Positions 7,418-16,640 are shown, numbered from the stretch's first letter. The stretch: 47,149 bases of DNA from Thermus sp. LT1-2-5 (GCF_040363165.1 NZ_BSRG01000015.1:1-47149); one strand, 5' to 3'. Program-made: numbers and translations. The notes: generated by a model from the letters alone, not told the origin.

Positions 7418-8263
7418 ATGCGGGAAGCCCTGGTGGCCTTGGAATCCGCCCTCCTTACCCACGGCTTGCCCTACCCCTTGAACCGGGAGGTGGCCTTGGA
7501 GTTGGAGGAGGCGGTGCGGGAGGAAGGGGCGGTGCCCAAGACCATCGCCTTGGTGAAGGGCGAGGTGCGGGTGGGCCTGGAGCGGGAGGAGATGGAGCTT
7601 CTGGCCAAGGGAGGGGCGGAGAAGGCGAGCCTTTGGAACCTGGCGGCCCTCTTGGCCCAAGGGAAAAGCGCCGGCACCACGGTGGCGGCCACGGTGCACC
7701 TGGCCCACCGCCACGGGATCGGGGTCTTCGCCACCGGGGGCATCGGCGGGGTTCACCCGGAGCCCCACGACGAGAGCGCCGACCTGGTGGCCTTGGCCCG
7801 CACCCCTATCCTGGTGGTGTCCGCCGGGCCCAAGGCCATCCTGGACCTCCGGGCCACCTTGGAAAGGCTGGAGACCCTGGGGGTGAGCGTGGTGGGGTAC
7901 CGCACGGACCGGCTACCCGCCTTCTTTTCCCCCGCCTCCCCCTACCCCGTGCCCGCCCGGGTGGAAACCCCTTTGGAGGCGGCGCAGGTGTACCGGAAGG
8001 CCCAAGAACTGGGTCTAGGGGCGGTGCTTCTGGTGAACCCGGTTTCCCAGGGCATCCCCTACGAGAAGGTGGCGGCGTGGGTGGAGGAGGCGAGCCACCA
8101 GGCGGCGCGGGAAGGGGTTTTCGGCAAGGCCCTCACCCCCTACCTTCTCAGGCGGCTTTCCGAGCTTTCCCAAGGGGAGACGGACCGGGTGAACCGGAGG
8201 CTCCTCGTGGAAAACGCCCGCCTGGCGGCCAAAGTGGCCCGGGCCTTGGCGGCGCTAGAATAG
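7418..8263 (+). CDS. psuG: Pseudouridine-5'-phosphate glycosidase
   Basis: 281 residues. It reversibly splits pseudouridine 5'-phosphate into uracil and ribose 5-phosphate, using an active-site lysine and a metal ion. Recognisable family motifs are ALESALLTHGLPYP at the start, KTIALVKGEVRVGL, AGTTVAATVHLAHRHGI, FATGGIGGVHPEP and LLVNPVSQGIPYE. Length is close to the usual 300. The kinase partner PsuK, often adjacent, is not present here. Interesting but unproven: its product ribose 5-phosphate is the glycating sugar handled by the upstream phosphatase/kinase pair. It appears to be transcribed from its own leaderless promoter. Confidence 0.9.
   Translation: MREALVALESALLTHGLPYPLNREVALELEEAVREEGAVPKTIALVKGEVRVGLEREEMELLAKGGAEKASLWNLAALLAQGKSAGTTVAATVHLAHRHGIGVFATGGIGGVHPEPHDESADLVALARTPILVVSAGPKAILDLRATLERLETLGVSVVGYRTDRLPAFFSPASPYPVPARVETPLEAAQVYRKAQELGLGAVLLVNPVSQGIPYEKVAAWVEEASHQAAREGVFGKALTPYLLRRLSELSQGETDRVNRRLLVENARLAAKVARALAALE
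8256..8261 (+). promoter_or_regulatory. -10 box of a probable leaderless promoter
   Basis: TAGAAT, overlapping the psuG stop, ends six bases before GTG 8268. Same hexamer and spacing as at prmA. Confidence 0.55.
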
Positions 8264-8267
8264 CCTT

Positions 8268-9131
8268 GTGTGCGAGCTGGGAGAGAGGCTTAGGCGGGCG
8301 CGGGAGGAACGGGGCCTAAGCCTTAAGGAGGCGGCGGAGCGGCTATCCTTGAAGGCGCGGGTCCTGGAGGCCCTCGAGGCCTGCCGCTTCGAGGACCTGC
8401 CCGAGCCCGCTTTGGCCCGGGGCTACCTGAGGCGCTACGCCCTCCTCTTGGGCCTAGACCCTGAGCCCCTCCTGGCCCTTTACCCCGCGTCCTCTCCCAA
8501 GACCCCTCCGCCCCCGCCCAGGGAGCGGCCCAGGCGGCCTTGGGGGCTTTGGGTGGCGCTCTTCCTCGCCCTTTTCCTGGGCTATGGGGCCTACCTGCTC
8601 CTCCGGCCCGAGCCCGAGCGGGTGGTGGTCCTCCCCGAGGCGCCGCCCCCGCCCGCTCCCGCCCGTTACACCCTCCGGGTGGTGAGCGAGCCCCCAGGGG
8701 CCCGGGTGTACCTGGATGGGTTCTACCTGGGCCAGACCCCCTTGGCCACCCCCCCGTTGGAAGGGGGAAGGCGGGTGCTCAAGGTGGAGCTTCCGGGCTA
8801 TACCCCTTGGGAAGGGGAAATCCTTTTGGACAAGGACCTTTCCCTGAGCCTCCGGCTCACCCCCGCCGAGAAGCCCGCTCCCAAGGAGGCCGCCCCCCCG
8901 CCAGGGACAGGCCAGCTGGTCCTGAGGCTAGAGGGGCGGAGCTGGCTTCGGGTGACCCAAGGGGAGAAGCGGCTTTACGAGGGCATTCCCGAGGTGGGAA
9001 GCGAGCTTCGCTTTGACCTTCCCGTGGAGGTGCGGGCCGGGAACCCGGGTGGGGTGCGGGTCTTCCTGGATGGAAAGGACCTGGGGCTTCTGGGCGAGCC
9101 TGGCAAGCCCCTCACCCGGAGCTTCCCCTAG
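8268..9131 (+). CDS. RodZ-like membrane protein with PEGA domain
   Basis: 287 residues in four parts: an N-terminal RodZ-type HTH (about 3-65, starting LGERLRRAREERGLSLKEAAERL), a proline-rich linker with a basic patch, one membrane helix (about 92-112), and an outer part holding a PEGA domain (about 132-200, VVSEPPGARVYLDGFYLG, LPGYTPWEGE) plus a RodZ C-terminal domain (DUF4115-like, about 212-287, LEGRSWLRVTQG). RodZ links MreB filaments to the elongasome; a PEGA insertion may bind cell wall or S-layer, which is inference. GTG 8268 is supported by the leaderless -10 box. mreB is not in the window. Confidence 0.8.
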   Translation: MCELGERLRRAREERGLSLKEAAERLSLKARVLEALEACRFEDLPEPALARGYLRRYALLLGLDPEPLLALYPASSPKTPPPPPRERPRRPWGLWVALFLALFLGYGAYLLLRPEPERVVVLPEAPPPPAPARYTLRVVSEPPGARVYLDGFYLGQTPLATPPLEGGRRVLKVELPGYTPWEGEILLDKDLSLSLRLTPAEKPAPKEAAPPPGTGQLVLRLEGRSWLRVTQGEKRLYEGIPEVGSELRFDLPVEVRAGNPGGVRVFLDGKDLGLLGEPGKPLTRSFP

Positions 9132-9151
9132 GCGGAGCCTTGGGTCCAGGC

Positions 9152-9187
9152 TATACTTAGGCCTTGTTGGGGGTTTACCCCAAGGAG
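9152..9187 (+). promoter_or_regulatory. rimO promoter and leader hairpin overlapping the SD
   Basis: TATACT at 9152-9157 is a probable -10 box. Downstream, TTGGGG (9167-9172) can pair with CCCCAA (9178-9183) around a five-base loop; the last AA are also the first bases of the ribosome binding site AAGGAG (9182-9187). The hairpin could modestly limit initiation. Confidence 0.45.
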
Positions 9188-9191
9188 CGCT

Positions 9192-10496
9192 ATGGCGAAG
9201 ATCGGCTTCGTGAGCCTGGGTTGCCCCAAGGCCTTGGTGGATTCAGAGCAGATCCTTTCCCGGCTCAAAGCCTTAGGCTACGAGACGAGCCCCACCTACG
9301 AAGAGGCGGAGGTGGTGATCGTCAACACCTGCGGCTTCATCACCCCGGCGGTGGAGGAGAGCCTCGAGGCCATCGGGGAGGCCCTCCGGGAAAACGGCCG
9401 GGTCATCGTGACGGGTTGCCTGGGGGCAAGGCCCGAGGTGATCCAACAGCGCCACCCGGAGGTCCTGGAGGTCACGGGGCCGGGGGAGGTGGAGCGGGTG
9501 CTAAAGGCGGTGGAGCGGGTCCTGCCCGCTCCCCGGGACCCCTTTTTGGACCTGGTGCCACCCCAGGTGAAGCTCACCCCCAAGCACTACGCCTACCTGA
9601 AGCTTTCCGAGGGGTGCGACCACCGCTGTAGCTTCTGCATCATCCCCAAGCTCCGGGGGCGGCTTCGCTCCCGGGACGCCGCCGAGGTCTTGGCCGAGGC
9701 GGCCCGCCTGGTGGCCACGGGGACCCAGGAGCTCCTTCTCATCGCCCAGGACCTCTCCGCCTACGGGGTGGACCTGGGCCACCGGGAGAGCTTCTGGGGG
9801 GAGCGCCTGGTGAAGGCCGAGCTCAAGGACCTCCTCACCCACATGGCCGAGCTTGGGGCCTGGGTCCGCCTCCACTACGTCTACCCTTACCCCCACGTGA
9901 AAGACCTCCTCCCCCTCATGGCCGAGGGCAAGGTCCTCCCCTACCTGGACGTGCCCTTGCAACACGCTTCCGAGCGCATCCTACGGCGCATGCGCCGCCC
10001 TGGAGGGTACCAAAGCCACCTCAAGACCCTAAAGGCCTGGCGGGAGGTGGTGCCGGAGCTGGCCCTTCGCTCCACCTTCATCGTGGGCTTCCCCGGGGAG
10101 ACGGAGGAGGACTTCCAGATCCTCTTGGACTTCCTGGAGGAGGCGGAGCTGGACCGGGTGGGGGTCTTCCCCTACTCCCCGGTGGAGGGGGCGGAGGCCA
10201 ACGCCCTGGACGGCCACGTGCCCGAGGAGGTAAAGGAGGAGAGGAAGGCGCGGCTCATGGAGCTCCAGGCCAAGGTGAGCCGGCGGAAAAACGAGCGCCT
10301 GGTGGGGAGGACGCTGGAGGTCTTGGTGGACGAGCTCCCCGAGCCGGGCCTCGCCCTGGGCCGCACCTACCGCGACTCCCCCGGCATTGACGGGGTGATC
10401 TACGTGGAAACGGACGGCACCGTGCGGGTGGGGGAGAGGATCCGGGCCCGGGTGACCCGGGCCGACACCTACGATCTTTACGGGGTCCAGGTTTAG
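9192..10496 (+). CDS. rimO: Ribosomal protein S12 methylthiotransferase RimO
   Basis: 434 residues. A radical-SAM enzyme that adds a methylthio group to the conserved aspartate of ribosomal protein S12. The N-terminal cluster cysteines are C11, C47 and C76 ([12 protein letters not shown] is a RimO hallmark, distinguishing it from MiaB), and the radical SAM cluster is C142-x3-C146-x2-C149 in [14 protein letters not shown] domain forms the last 65 residues. ATG 9192 has AAGGAG four bases upstream. It is followed 12 bases later by trkA. Confidence 0.95.
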   Translation: MAKIGFVSLGCPKALVDSEQILSRLKALGYETSPTYEEAEVVIVNTCGFITPAVEESLEAIGEALRENGRVIVTGCLGARPEVIQQRHPEVLEVTGPGEVERVLKAVERVLPAPRDPFLDLVPPQVKLTPKHYAYLKLSEGCDHRCSFCIIPKLRGRLRSRDAAEVLAEAARLVATGTQELLLIAQDLSAYGVDLGHRESFWGERLVKAELKDLLTHMAELGAWVRLHYVYPYPHVKDLLPLMAEGKVLPYLDVPLQHASERILRRMRRPGGYQSHLKTLKAWREVVPELALRSTFIVGFPGETEEDFQILLDFLEEAELDRVGVFPYSPVEGAEANALDGHVPEEVKEERKARLMELQAKVSRRKNERLVGRTLEVLVDELPEPGLALGRTYRDSPGIDGVIYVETDGTVRVGERIRARVTRADTYDLYGVQV

Positions 10497-10508
10497 CATA
10501 GGAGCCGT

Positions 10509-11846
10509 ATGTACATCGTCATCGCCGGGGGTGGGGAGGTGGGCGGGGAGCTCGCCCGCACCCTGGAAAAGGCCCACGAGGTGGTGGTCATCGACCGCAA
10601 TCCCCAGGCCAAGGAGCGCCTGGCCCACCTGGACGTGAAGGTGGTGGTGGGCGGGGCCACGGACCCCGACACCCTGCGGGAGGCGGGGGTGGACCAGGCC
10701 GACCTCTTCATCGCCAGCACGGACTCCGACGAGGTGAACCTCCTGGCCTCCCTCCTGGCCAAGGGCCTTGGGGCCAAGCAAACCCTTTGCTTTGTGGGCA
10801 AGGGGGGGTACGTGGAGGTGCTGGCCGACCCCCGCACGGCAGAGATCCTGGGCACCCGCATCGACAAGGTGCTCTGGCCCCAGCGGGCCATGGCCCGGGA
10901 GATCGTGGAGGTGATCCTGGTCCCTGGGGCGGTGGACACGGAGTTCTTGGCGGGGGGAAGGCTTCGCTTCGTGGAGTACCGGGTGAAGGAAGGGGGGCCC
11001 TACGCCCACCGCCTTCTGGCCGAGGAGGTTTGGCCCGAAGGGGTGTTGGTGGTGGGGGTGGTGCGGGACGGGACGTTTTTGAGCTTTGCCCACCCCGAGT
11101 TTCCCGAGCTGGTGCTGGAGCCTAGGGACAAACTCCTCTTTGTGACCACCTTGAGGGCCTTTCCCGAGCTCGAGGCCTGTTTCGCCACGCGTCGGGGAGT
11201 GAGGCGGGTCATGATCCTGGGCGGGGGGAATGTGGGCTTTATGGTGGCCCAGGAACTCGTGCGCCGCAGGCTGGAGGTGGTCATCATCGAACCCAACCGC
11301 GAGCGTTGCGAGTGGCTTTCCCAGGAGCTCCCCGGGGCCTTGGTCATCCAGGGGGACGGCACGGACCTGGAGCTTTTGGAGGCGGAAGGGATGCAGGAGG
11401 CCGACGCCGTGGTGGCGGTGACGGACAACGACGAGAAGAACCTCTTGGCTTCCCTTCTCGCCAAGCAGCTTGGGGTGGGCAAGGTCATCACCCGGGTTTC
11501 CCGTTCGGAAACCCGCAGGCTTTTTGAGCAGGTGGGGATTGACCTCCCCCTCACCCCCCGCCAGGCGGCGGTGCGGGCGGTGTTGGACTTCTTGGGGCCG
11601 GAGAACGTGGAGCACGTTTCCACCATGGACGAAAACATAGAGCTATTGGAGGTGGAGCTGCCCGAGGACTTTCAGCCCAGGGCCTTGCGGGTCCTGGCCG
11701 GGCCTCAGGTGGCCCCCGTGGCCTTGGAGCGGGACCATCGGGTCATGCTGTACCGGGAGGACTTGTTGGCCCTCCCCGGGGATCGGCTCTTCTTGGTGGC
11801 GGCCCGGGAGGTGGCGGATGAGGCCGTGGCCCGCATCGCCCACTAG
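10509..11846 (+). CDS. trkA: Trk potassium uptake regulatory subunit TrkA
   Basis: 445 residues made of two repeats, each an NAD-binding RCK_N domain plus an RCK_C domain. The dinucleotide motifs are GGGEVGGELA (about 7-16) and GGGNVGFMVA (about 238-247). It forms the cytoplasmic gating ring on TrkH and couples potassium flux to nucleotide state. AGGAG (10500-10504) precedes ATG 10509. The trkH gene starts inside its last 29 bases, giving a coupled two-gene operon, probably with rimO read-through. Confidence 0.95.
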   Translation: MYIVIAGGGEVGGELARTLEKAHEVVVIDRNPQAKERLAHLDVKVVVGGATDPDTLREAGVDQADLFIASTDSDEVNLLASLLAKGLGAKQTLCFVGKGGYVEVLADPRTAEILGTRIDKVLWPQRAMAREIVEVILVPGAVDTEFLAGGRLRFVEYRVKEGGPYAHRLLAEEVWPEGVLVVGVVRDGTFLSFAHPEFPELVLEPRDKLLFVTTLRAFPELEACFATRRGVRRVMILGGGNVGFMVAQELVRRRLEVVIIEPNRERCEWLSQELPGALVIQGDGTDLELLEAEGMQEADAVVAVTDNDEKNLLASLLAKQLGVGKVITRVSRSETRRLFEQVGIDLPLTPRQAAVRAVLDFLGPENVEHVSTMDENIELLEVELPEDFQPRALRVLAGPQVAPVALERDHRVMLYREDLLALPGDRLFLVAAREVADEAVARIAH

Positions 11847-13290
11847 GCCGGGGTTCCGCTCCAGCCTTTACCTCCTCGGTCTCACCTACCAGGGGGTAGG
11901 GGCGCTCCTCTTCCTCTTTGCCCTTTTGGCTCTCCTCTTAGAGGAGGACGCCCGGGGCTTCGCCGTGGGGGCCCTCCTCGGCGTGGGTCTGGGCAAGGCC
12001 CTCCAGGCCCTGGGCCACCCCCAGGCCCAGCCCCGGAGGGCCGAGGTCTTCGCCAGCGTGGCCCTTCTTTGGATCCTGGTGCCCGCCTTGGGGGCGGTGC
12101 CCTACTGGATTTCCGGGGGCATGAGCTACCTAGATGCTCTCTTTGAGTCGGTTTCCGGCTTCACTACCACCGGGGCCACGGTCTTGGCCGACTTTGACCG
12201 CTTTGGTCAAAGCCTCTTCCTGTGGCGAAGCCTTACCCAGTGGATGGGGGGCATCGGGATCGTGGTGCTCTTCTTGGTCATCTTTCCCCAGCTCCAGGTG
12301 GCGGGGCGTCAGGCCTTTTTCGCCGAGAGCACGGGGGTGGAGAAGGAGCGCCTCACCCCAAGGCTCCGCCACACCGCCGTGGCGGTGCTCAAGGTCTACG
12401 TTCTCCTTACCTTTCTGGCCCTCGTGGCTTACGGGGCGGCGGGTATGCCCCTTTACGAGGCCCTGGCCAACGCCCTCACCACCATCCCGGCCGGGGGGTT
12501 TAGCCCGAACCCGCAAAGCTTCGCCACCTATACGCCCCTGGCCCAGTGGGCGGGGGTGGTCTTTATGTTCTTGGCGGGGGTGAACTTCCTCCTCCAGTAC
12601 CGTCTCCTGTTCGGCCGGGAGGTGAAGCCCCTTTGGCGCGACGCCGAGTTCCGGGCGTATTTGGGCATCGTCCTTTTTTTTGGGACGCTTCTTGCCCTTT
12701 ACCTCTACACCCATCACCTGTACGGGCTGGAGGCGAGCCTCCGCCACGCCTTCTTCCAGGTGGTTTCCATCCTCACCACCACCGGCTTCGCCAGCGTGGA
12801 CTTCGCCCAATGGGTGGTTCCAGCCCAGGCCCTTTTGGTCTTTCTGATGTTCTTCGGCGGAAGCGCCGGCTCGGGGGCGGGGGGCATCAAGGTGGTGCGC
12901 TGGCTCCTCCTGTTTGGGCTTTTGCGCCGGGAGGTTACCCGCACCCTGCACCCCCAGGCGGTCCTCCCCTTGCGCTTGGGGATGCGGGTGGTGCCGGAGG
13001 AGGCGCTGCGGCAGGTTGCTGTTTTCGTCTTCCTGTACACCGTGCTCTTTGGCCTCGGGGCTTTGCTCTTAGCCTTGTTGGAAAAGGATTTCGTGGTGGC
13101 CTTCACCGCCAGCGCCCAGGCCATCGGCAACATCGGGCCGGGTCTTGGCCCGGTGGGGCCCATGGGTTCGTACGCCGCCCTTTCCCCTTGGTCTAAGCTT
13201 GTCTTGATCTTTCAAATGTGGGCCGGGCGCATCGAGATTTTGCCCGTGGTCCTCCTCTTTAGCCCGGAGCTTTGGCGCAGACTGCGCTAG
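11818..13290 (+). CDS. trkH: Trk potassium transporter membrane subunit TrkH
   Basis: 490 residues, ten or so membrane segments. The four pore-loop selectivity filters are visible as GFTTTGATV, TTIPAGGFSP, LTTTGFASVD and AIGNIGPGLG, with the key glycine in each; a single-glycine filter of this kind allows potassium and sometimes sodium. The ATG at 11818 has GGGAGG (11806-11811) six bases upstream within trkA, which supports the unusually long 29-base overlap. Works with TrkA. Confidence 0.94.
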   Translation: MRPWPASPTRPGFRSSLYLLGLTYQGVGALLFLFALLALLLEEDARGFAVGALLGVGLGKALQALGHPQAQPRRAEVFASVALLWILVPALGAVPYWISGGMSYLDALFESVSGFTTTGATVLADFDRFGQSLFLWRSLTQWMGGIGIVVLFLVIFPQLQVAGRQAFFAESTGVEKERLTPRLRHTAVAVLKVYVLLTFLALVAYGAAGMPLYEALANALTTIPAGGFSPNPQSFATYTPLAQWAGVVFMFLAGVNFLLQYRLLFGREVKPLWRDAEFRAYLGIVLFFGTLLALYLYTHHLYGLEASLRHAFFQVVSILTTTGFASVDFAQWVVPAQALLVFLMFFGGSAGSGAGGIKVVRWLLLFGLLRREVTRTLHPQAVLPLRLGMRVVPEEALRQVAVFVFLYTVLFGLGALLLALLEKDFVVAFTASAQAIGNIGPGLGPVGPMGSYAALSPWSKLVLIFQMWAGRIEILPVVLLFSPELWRRLR

Positions 13291-13300
13291 GGGTTTTGGG

Positions 13301-13306
13301 TATAAT
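13301..13306 (+). promoter_or_regulatory. Consensus -10 box before maltodextrin phosphorylase
   Basis: Perfect TATAAT eight bases before GTG 13315; the intervening bases are nearly all C, with no ribosome binding site. No convincing -35 box. Confidence 0.6.
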
Positions 13307-13314
13307 CTCCCCCC

Positions 13315-15771
13315 GTGAGAACCCTCGGCCACATCACCGCCATGCCCCTCTTGCCTGGCCCCCTGCAGGGCCTTAGGGAGCTGGCCTATAACCTTTGGTG
13401 GAGCTGGAACCCGGAGGCGGCGGAGCTTTTCCAAGAGATCGATCCTTTGCTCTGGAAGGGCTTCCGGGGCAACCCGGTGAAGCTCCTCTTGGAGGTGGAC
13501 CCGGCCCGCCTCGAGGCCCTGGCCACCACCGGCTATCCGGCCCGGGTGGAGGCGGTGGTGGGGGCCTTGCGCCGCTACCTGGAGGAACGGAGGGCCAAGC
13601 GGGGCCCCTTGGTGGCCTACTTCTCCGCCGAGTACGGCTTTCACAGCTCCTTGCCCATCTACTCCGGCGGGCTTGGGGTCTTGGCCGGGGACCACGTGAA
13701 GGCGGCGAGCGACCTGGGGCTAGCCTTGGTGGGGGTGGGGATCTTCTACCACGAGGGCTACTTCCACCAGCGCCTTTCCCCCGAGGGGGCGCAGCTTGAG
13801 GTCTACGAGCCCCTGCACCCGGAGGAACTTCCCCTTTTGCCCGTGCCGGACCAGGAGGGGCGGCCCCTAAGGGTGGGGCTAGACCTTCCCGGGCGGAGGC
13901 TTCTTTTGGGGGCTTACCGGGTGCAGGTGGGGGCGGTGCCCGTCTACCTCCTCACCGCCAACCTACCGGAAAATGCGCCCGAGGACCGGGCCATCACCGC
14001 CCGGCTCTACGCTCCGGGTTTGGAGATGCGCCTTCTGCAGGAGATGGTTCTGGGCATCGGGGGGGTGCGGCTTTTGCGCGCTTTGGGCCTGGCGCCCCAG
14101 GTCTTCCACATGAACGAGGGCCACTCCGCCTTTTTGGGCTTGGAGCGGCTCCGGGAGCTTCTTGCGGAGGGGCACGCCTTCCCCGTGGCCTTGGAGATGG
14201 CCCGGGCCGGGGCCCTCTTCACCACCCACACCCCCGTGCCCGCCGGGCACGATGCTTTCCCTTTGGACCTGGTGGAGCGCTACCTGGGGAACTTCTTCCA
14301 GGGGCTTGGGGTGGGGTGGGAGGCCCTCTTGGCCTTGGGCTTGGAGGAGAAGCCCTGGGGCAAAGTTTTTTCCATGTCCCACCTGGCCCTTTCCACCAGC
14401 GCCCAGGCCAACGGGGTATCCCGGCTGCACGGGGAGGTTTCCCGGCGCATGTTCCACCATCTTTGGCCTGAGCTTCTGCCCGAGGAAGTGCCCATCGGCC
14501 ACGTCACCAACGGCGTCCACACCTGGACCTTCCTTCACCCCCGCCTGCGCCGCCACTACGCCGAGGTCTTCGGGCCCGAGTGGCTCAGGCGCCCGGAAGA
14601 CCCCGCCACGTGGAAGGTGGAAGGCCTGGGAGAGGAGTTTTGGCGCATCCACCAGGAACTTAGGGGGGACTTGGTGCGGGAGGTGCGGCGGAGGCTTTAC
14701 GAGCAGCGCCGCCGCAACGGGGAAAGCCCAAGCCGCCTGCGGGAGGCGGAAAGGGCCTTGGACCCGGAGGCCCTCACCATCGGCTTCGCCCGCCGCTTCG
14801 CCACCTATAAGCGGGCGGTCCTCCTCTTTAAGGATCCGGAGCGGCTTCTCAAGATCGTGCGGGGGCCCTACCCGATCCAGTTCGTCTTCGCCGGCAAGGC
14901 CCACCCGAAGGACGAGCCGGGGAAGGCGTATCTGCAGGAGCTGGTGGGGAGGATCCGGGAACTGGGCCTCGAGGACCGCATGGTGGTCCTAGAGGACTAC
15001 GATATGTACCTGGCCCGGGTCTTGGTCCACGGCTCGGACCTCTGGCTCAATACCCCTCGCCGCCCTATGGAAGCCTCGGGGACCAGCGGCATGAAGGCCG
15101 CCTTGAACGGGGCCTTGAACCTGAGCGTCTTGGACGGCTGGTGGGCCGAGGCTTACAACGGCAAAAACGGCTTCGCCATTGGCGATGAGCGCACCTACGA
15201 GAGCGAGGAGGCCCAGGACATGGCGGACGCCCAGGCCCTTTACGACATCCTGGAGTCCGAGGTCCTCCCCCTCTTTTACGCCGTGGGGTCGGAGGGCTAC
15301 TCCTCCGGTTGGCTGTCCATGGTTCACGAGAGCCTGCGCACCGTGGGCCCCCGCTTCAGCGCCGCCCGCATGGTGGGGGAGTACGAGGCCCTCTACCAGA
15401 CGGGGGAGGCCTGGTCAGGGCAGGCCAGGGTCCAGGGGGAGCTTCTGCGGGCGTTTCACGAAGCCCTCCCCGCCTTCTCTGCCTTAGGCCTCAAGGTGGA
15501 GGCGCCGGGGGACCTCACCCTAAACGGCACCCCCATGCGGGTGCGGGCTTGGGTGGAAGGAGAGGTACCCGAAGCCCTGCGGCCCTTTGTGGCCGTGGAG
15601 CTCGTGGTGCGCCGGGCGGACGGGGCCCTTTGGGTGGTGCCCTTGGAGCCGGAAGGGGAGGGCTACAGCCTAGCCTACCGCCCTCCCCGCCCGGGGAGCT
15701 ACGCTTACGGGGTGCGCCTCGCCCTCCGCCACCCCATCACCGGCCGGGTGGGGTGGGTGCGCTGGGCCTAG
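13315..15771 (+). CDS. glgP: Alpha-glucan (maltodextrin) phosphorylase
   Basis: 818 residues, GT35 family. It releases glucose 1-phosphate from alpha-1,4-glucans with a pyridoxal-phosphate cofactor bound to K594 in EASGTSGMKAALNG. Other landmarks are AYFSAEYGFHSSLPIYSGGLGVLAGDH split across the N-terminal domain (about 100-130), HMNEGHSAF, FTTHTPVPAGHD and GFARRFATYKRA. The sequence belongs to the short bacterial/archaeal subgroup that includes the T. aquaticus enzyme. Start GTG 13315 follows from the leaderless TATAAT. It stands alone, with no other glycogen gene nearby. Confidence 0.95.
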   Translation: MRTLGHITAMPLLPGPLQGLRELAYNLWWSWNPEAAELFQEIDPLLWKGFRGNPVKLLLEVDPARLEALATTGYPARVEAVVGALRRYLEERRAKRGPLVAYFSAEYGFHSSLPIYSGGLGVLAGDHVKAASDLGLALVGVGIFYHEGYFHQRLSPEGAQLEVYEPLHPEELPLLPVPDQEGRPLRVGLDLPGRRLLLGAYRVQVGAVPVYLLTANLPENAPEDRAITARLYAPGLEMRLLQEMVLGIGGVRLLRALGLAPQVFHMNEGHSAFLGLERLRELLAEGHAFPVALEMARAGALFTTHTPVPAGHDAFPLDLVERYLGNFFQGLGVGWEALLALGLEEKPWGKVFSMSHLALSTSAQANGVSRLHGEVSRRMFHHLWPELLPEEVPIGHVTNGVHTWTFLHPRLRRHYAEVFGPEWLRRPEDPATWKVEGLGEEFWRIHQELRGDLVREVRRRLYEQRRRNGESPSRLREAERALDPEALTIGFARRFATYKRAVLLFKDPERLLKIVRGPYPIQFVFAGKAHPKDEPGKAYLQELVGRIRELGLEDRMVVLEDYDMYLARVLVHGSDLWLNTPRRPMEASGTSGMKAALNGALNLSVLDGWWAEAYNGKNGFAIGDERTYESEEAQDMADAQALYDILESEVLPLFYAVGSEGYSSGWLSMVHESLRTVGPRFSAARMVGEYEALYQTGEAWSGQARVQGELLRAFHEALPAFSALGLKVEAPGDLTLNGTPMRVRAWVEGEVPEALRPFVAVELVVRRADGALWVVPLEPEGEGYSLAYRPPRPGSYAYGVRLALRHPITGRVGWVRWA

Positions 15772-15773
15772 GC

Positions 15774-15821
15774 TTGCCTCGGGGAAGAGGACGTTATAAT
15801 CTTGCGGTGTACGTAAGGGGG
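15774..15821 (+). promoter_or_regulatory. Promoter and leader palindrome of the amino-acid ABC operon
   Basis: TATAAT at 15795-15800 with a possible -35 TTGCCT at 15774-15779 (15-base spacer). The leader carries CTTGCG (15801-15806), GTGTA, CGTAAG (15812-15817), an imperfect palindrome at the transcription start that also folds as RNA with one G-U pair. The ribosome binding site AAGGGGG (15815-15821) is partly inside it. Confidence 0.6.
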
Positions 15822-15827
15822 TATGCC

Positions 15828-16592
15828 ATGAAGAAGCTTCTTGTCTTGGTAGGGCTCTTGGCGCTTTCCTTGGGGCTTGCCCAAGTGCGGAGCATGGACC
15901 AGATCAGGCGCTCCGGGGAGATCCGCATCGGCACGGAGGGGGCCTTCCCGCCCTTCAACTACTTTGATGAGAAGAACCAGCTCACCGGTTTTGAGATCGA
16001 CCTGGGCAACGCCCTGGCCAAGAAACTGGGCCTAAAGCCGGTTTGGATCACCCAGGCCTTCGATAGCCTCCTCATCCAGCTCAACCAGGGCCGTTTTGAC
16101 TTCGTCATCGCCTCCCACGGCATCACCGAGGAGCGGGCCAAGGCGGTGGACTTCACCAACCCCCACTACTGCACGGGCGGGGTGATCGTGAGCAAGAAGG
16201 GCGGGCCCACGACCGCCAAGGACCTTCAGGGCAAGGTGGTGGGGGTGCAGATTGGCACCACCTACATGGAAGCGGCGCAGAAGATCCCGGGGATCAAGCA
16301 GGTGCGCACCTACCAAAAGGACCCCGACGCCCTCCAAGACCTCCTGGCGGGCCGGCTGGACGCCTGGATCACCGACCGCTTCGTGGCCAAGGAGGCCATC
16401 AAGGAGCGCAAGTTGGAGAACACCCTGCAGCTGGGCGAGCTGGTTTTCGAGGAAAAGGTGGCCATGGCGGTGGCCAAGGGCAACAAGAGTGTCTTGGACG
16501 CTCTGAACGGGGCCCTGGCCGAGCTGATGAAGGACGGCACCTACGCCCAGATCTCCAAGAAGTGGTTTGGGGAGGACGTCCGCTGCAAGTAG
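15828..16592 (+). CDS. Polar amino-acid ABC transporter substrate-binding protein
   Basis: 254 residues. A signal peptide (MKKLLVLVGLLALSLGLAQ, cleavage near residue 18) precedes an SBP_bac_3 domain beginning IRIGTEGAFPPFNYFDEK, with the family motif GFEIDLGNALAKKLG and closing segment DGTYAQISKKWFGED. It captures a polar amino acid in the periplasm; which one cannot be read safely. ATG 15828 has a good ribosome binding site. It is followed by an intercistronic hairpin and its permease; the probable ATPase lies 3.9 kb downstream beyond a TRAP transporter. Confidence 0.9.
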   Translation: MKKLLVLVGLLALSLGLAQVRSMDQIRRSGEIRIGTEGAFPPFNYFDEKNQLTGFEIDLGNALAKKLGLKPVWITQAFDSLLIQLNQGRFDFVIASHGITEERAKAVDFTNPHYCTGGVIVSKKGGPTTAKDLQGKVVGVQIGTTYMEAAQKIPGIKQVRTYQKDPDALQDLLAGRLDAWITDRFVAKEAIKERKLENTLQLGELVFEEKVAMAVAKGNKSVLDALNGALAELMKDGTYAQISKKWFGEDVRCK

Positions 16593-16602
16593 CCTCTTTC
16601 TA

Positions 16603-16626
16603 GCCCAAGGCGGCAAGGCCTTGGGC
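16603..16626 (+). terminator. Intercistronic hairpin after ABC binding protein
   Basis: GCCCAAGGC (16603-16611), six-base loop, GCCTTGGGC (16618-16626): a perfect nine-base-pair stem without a T run. Likely an attenuator or 3'-end stabiliser that sets binding protein above permease. Confidence 0.6.
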
Positions 16627-16640
16627 TTCGTCGTGCGCTT

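Noticed and set aside
10029..11615. 528-residue minus-strand ORF
   Set aside because: Antisense shadow of rimO and trkA; His/Pro-rich translation typical of reversed GC-rich genes.
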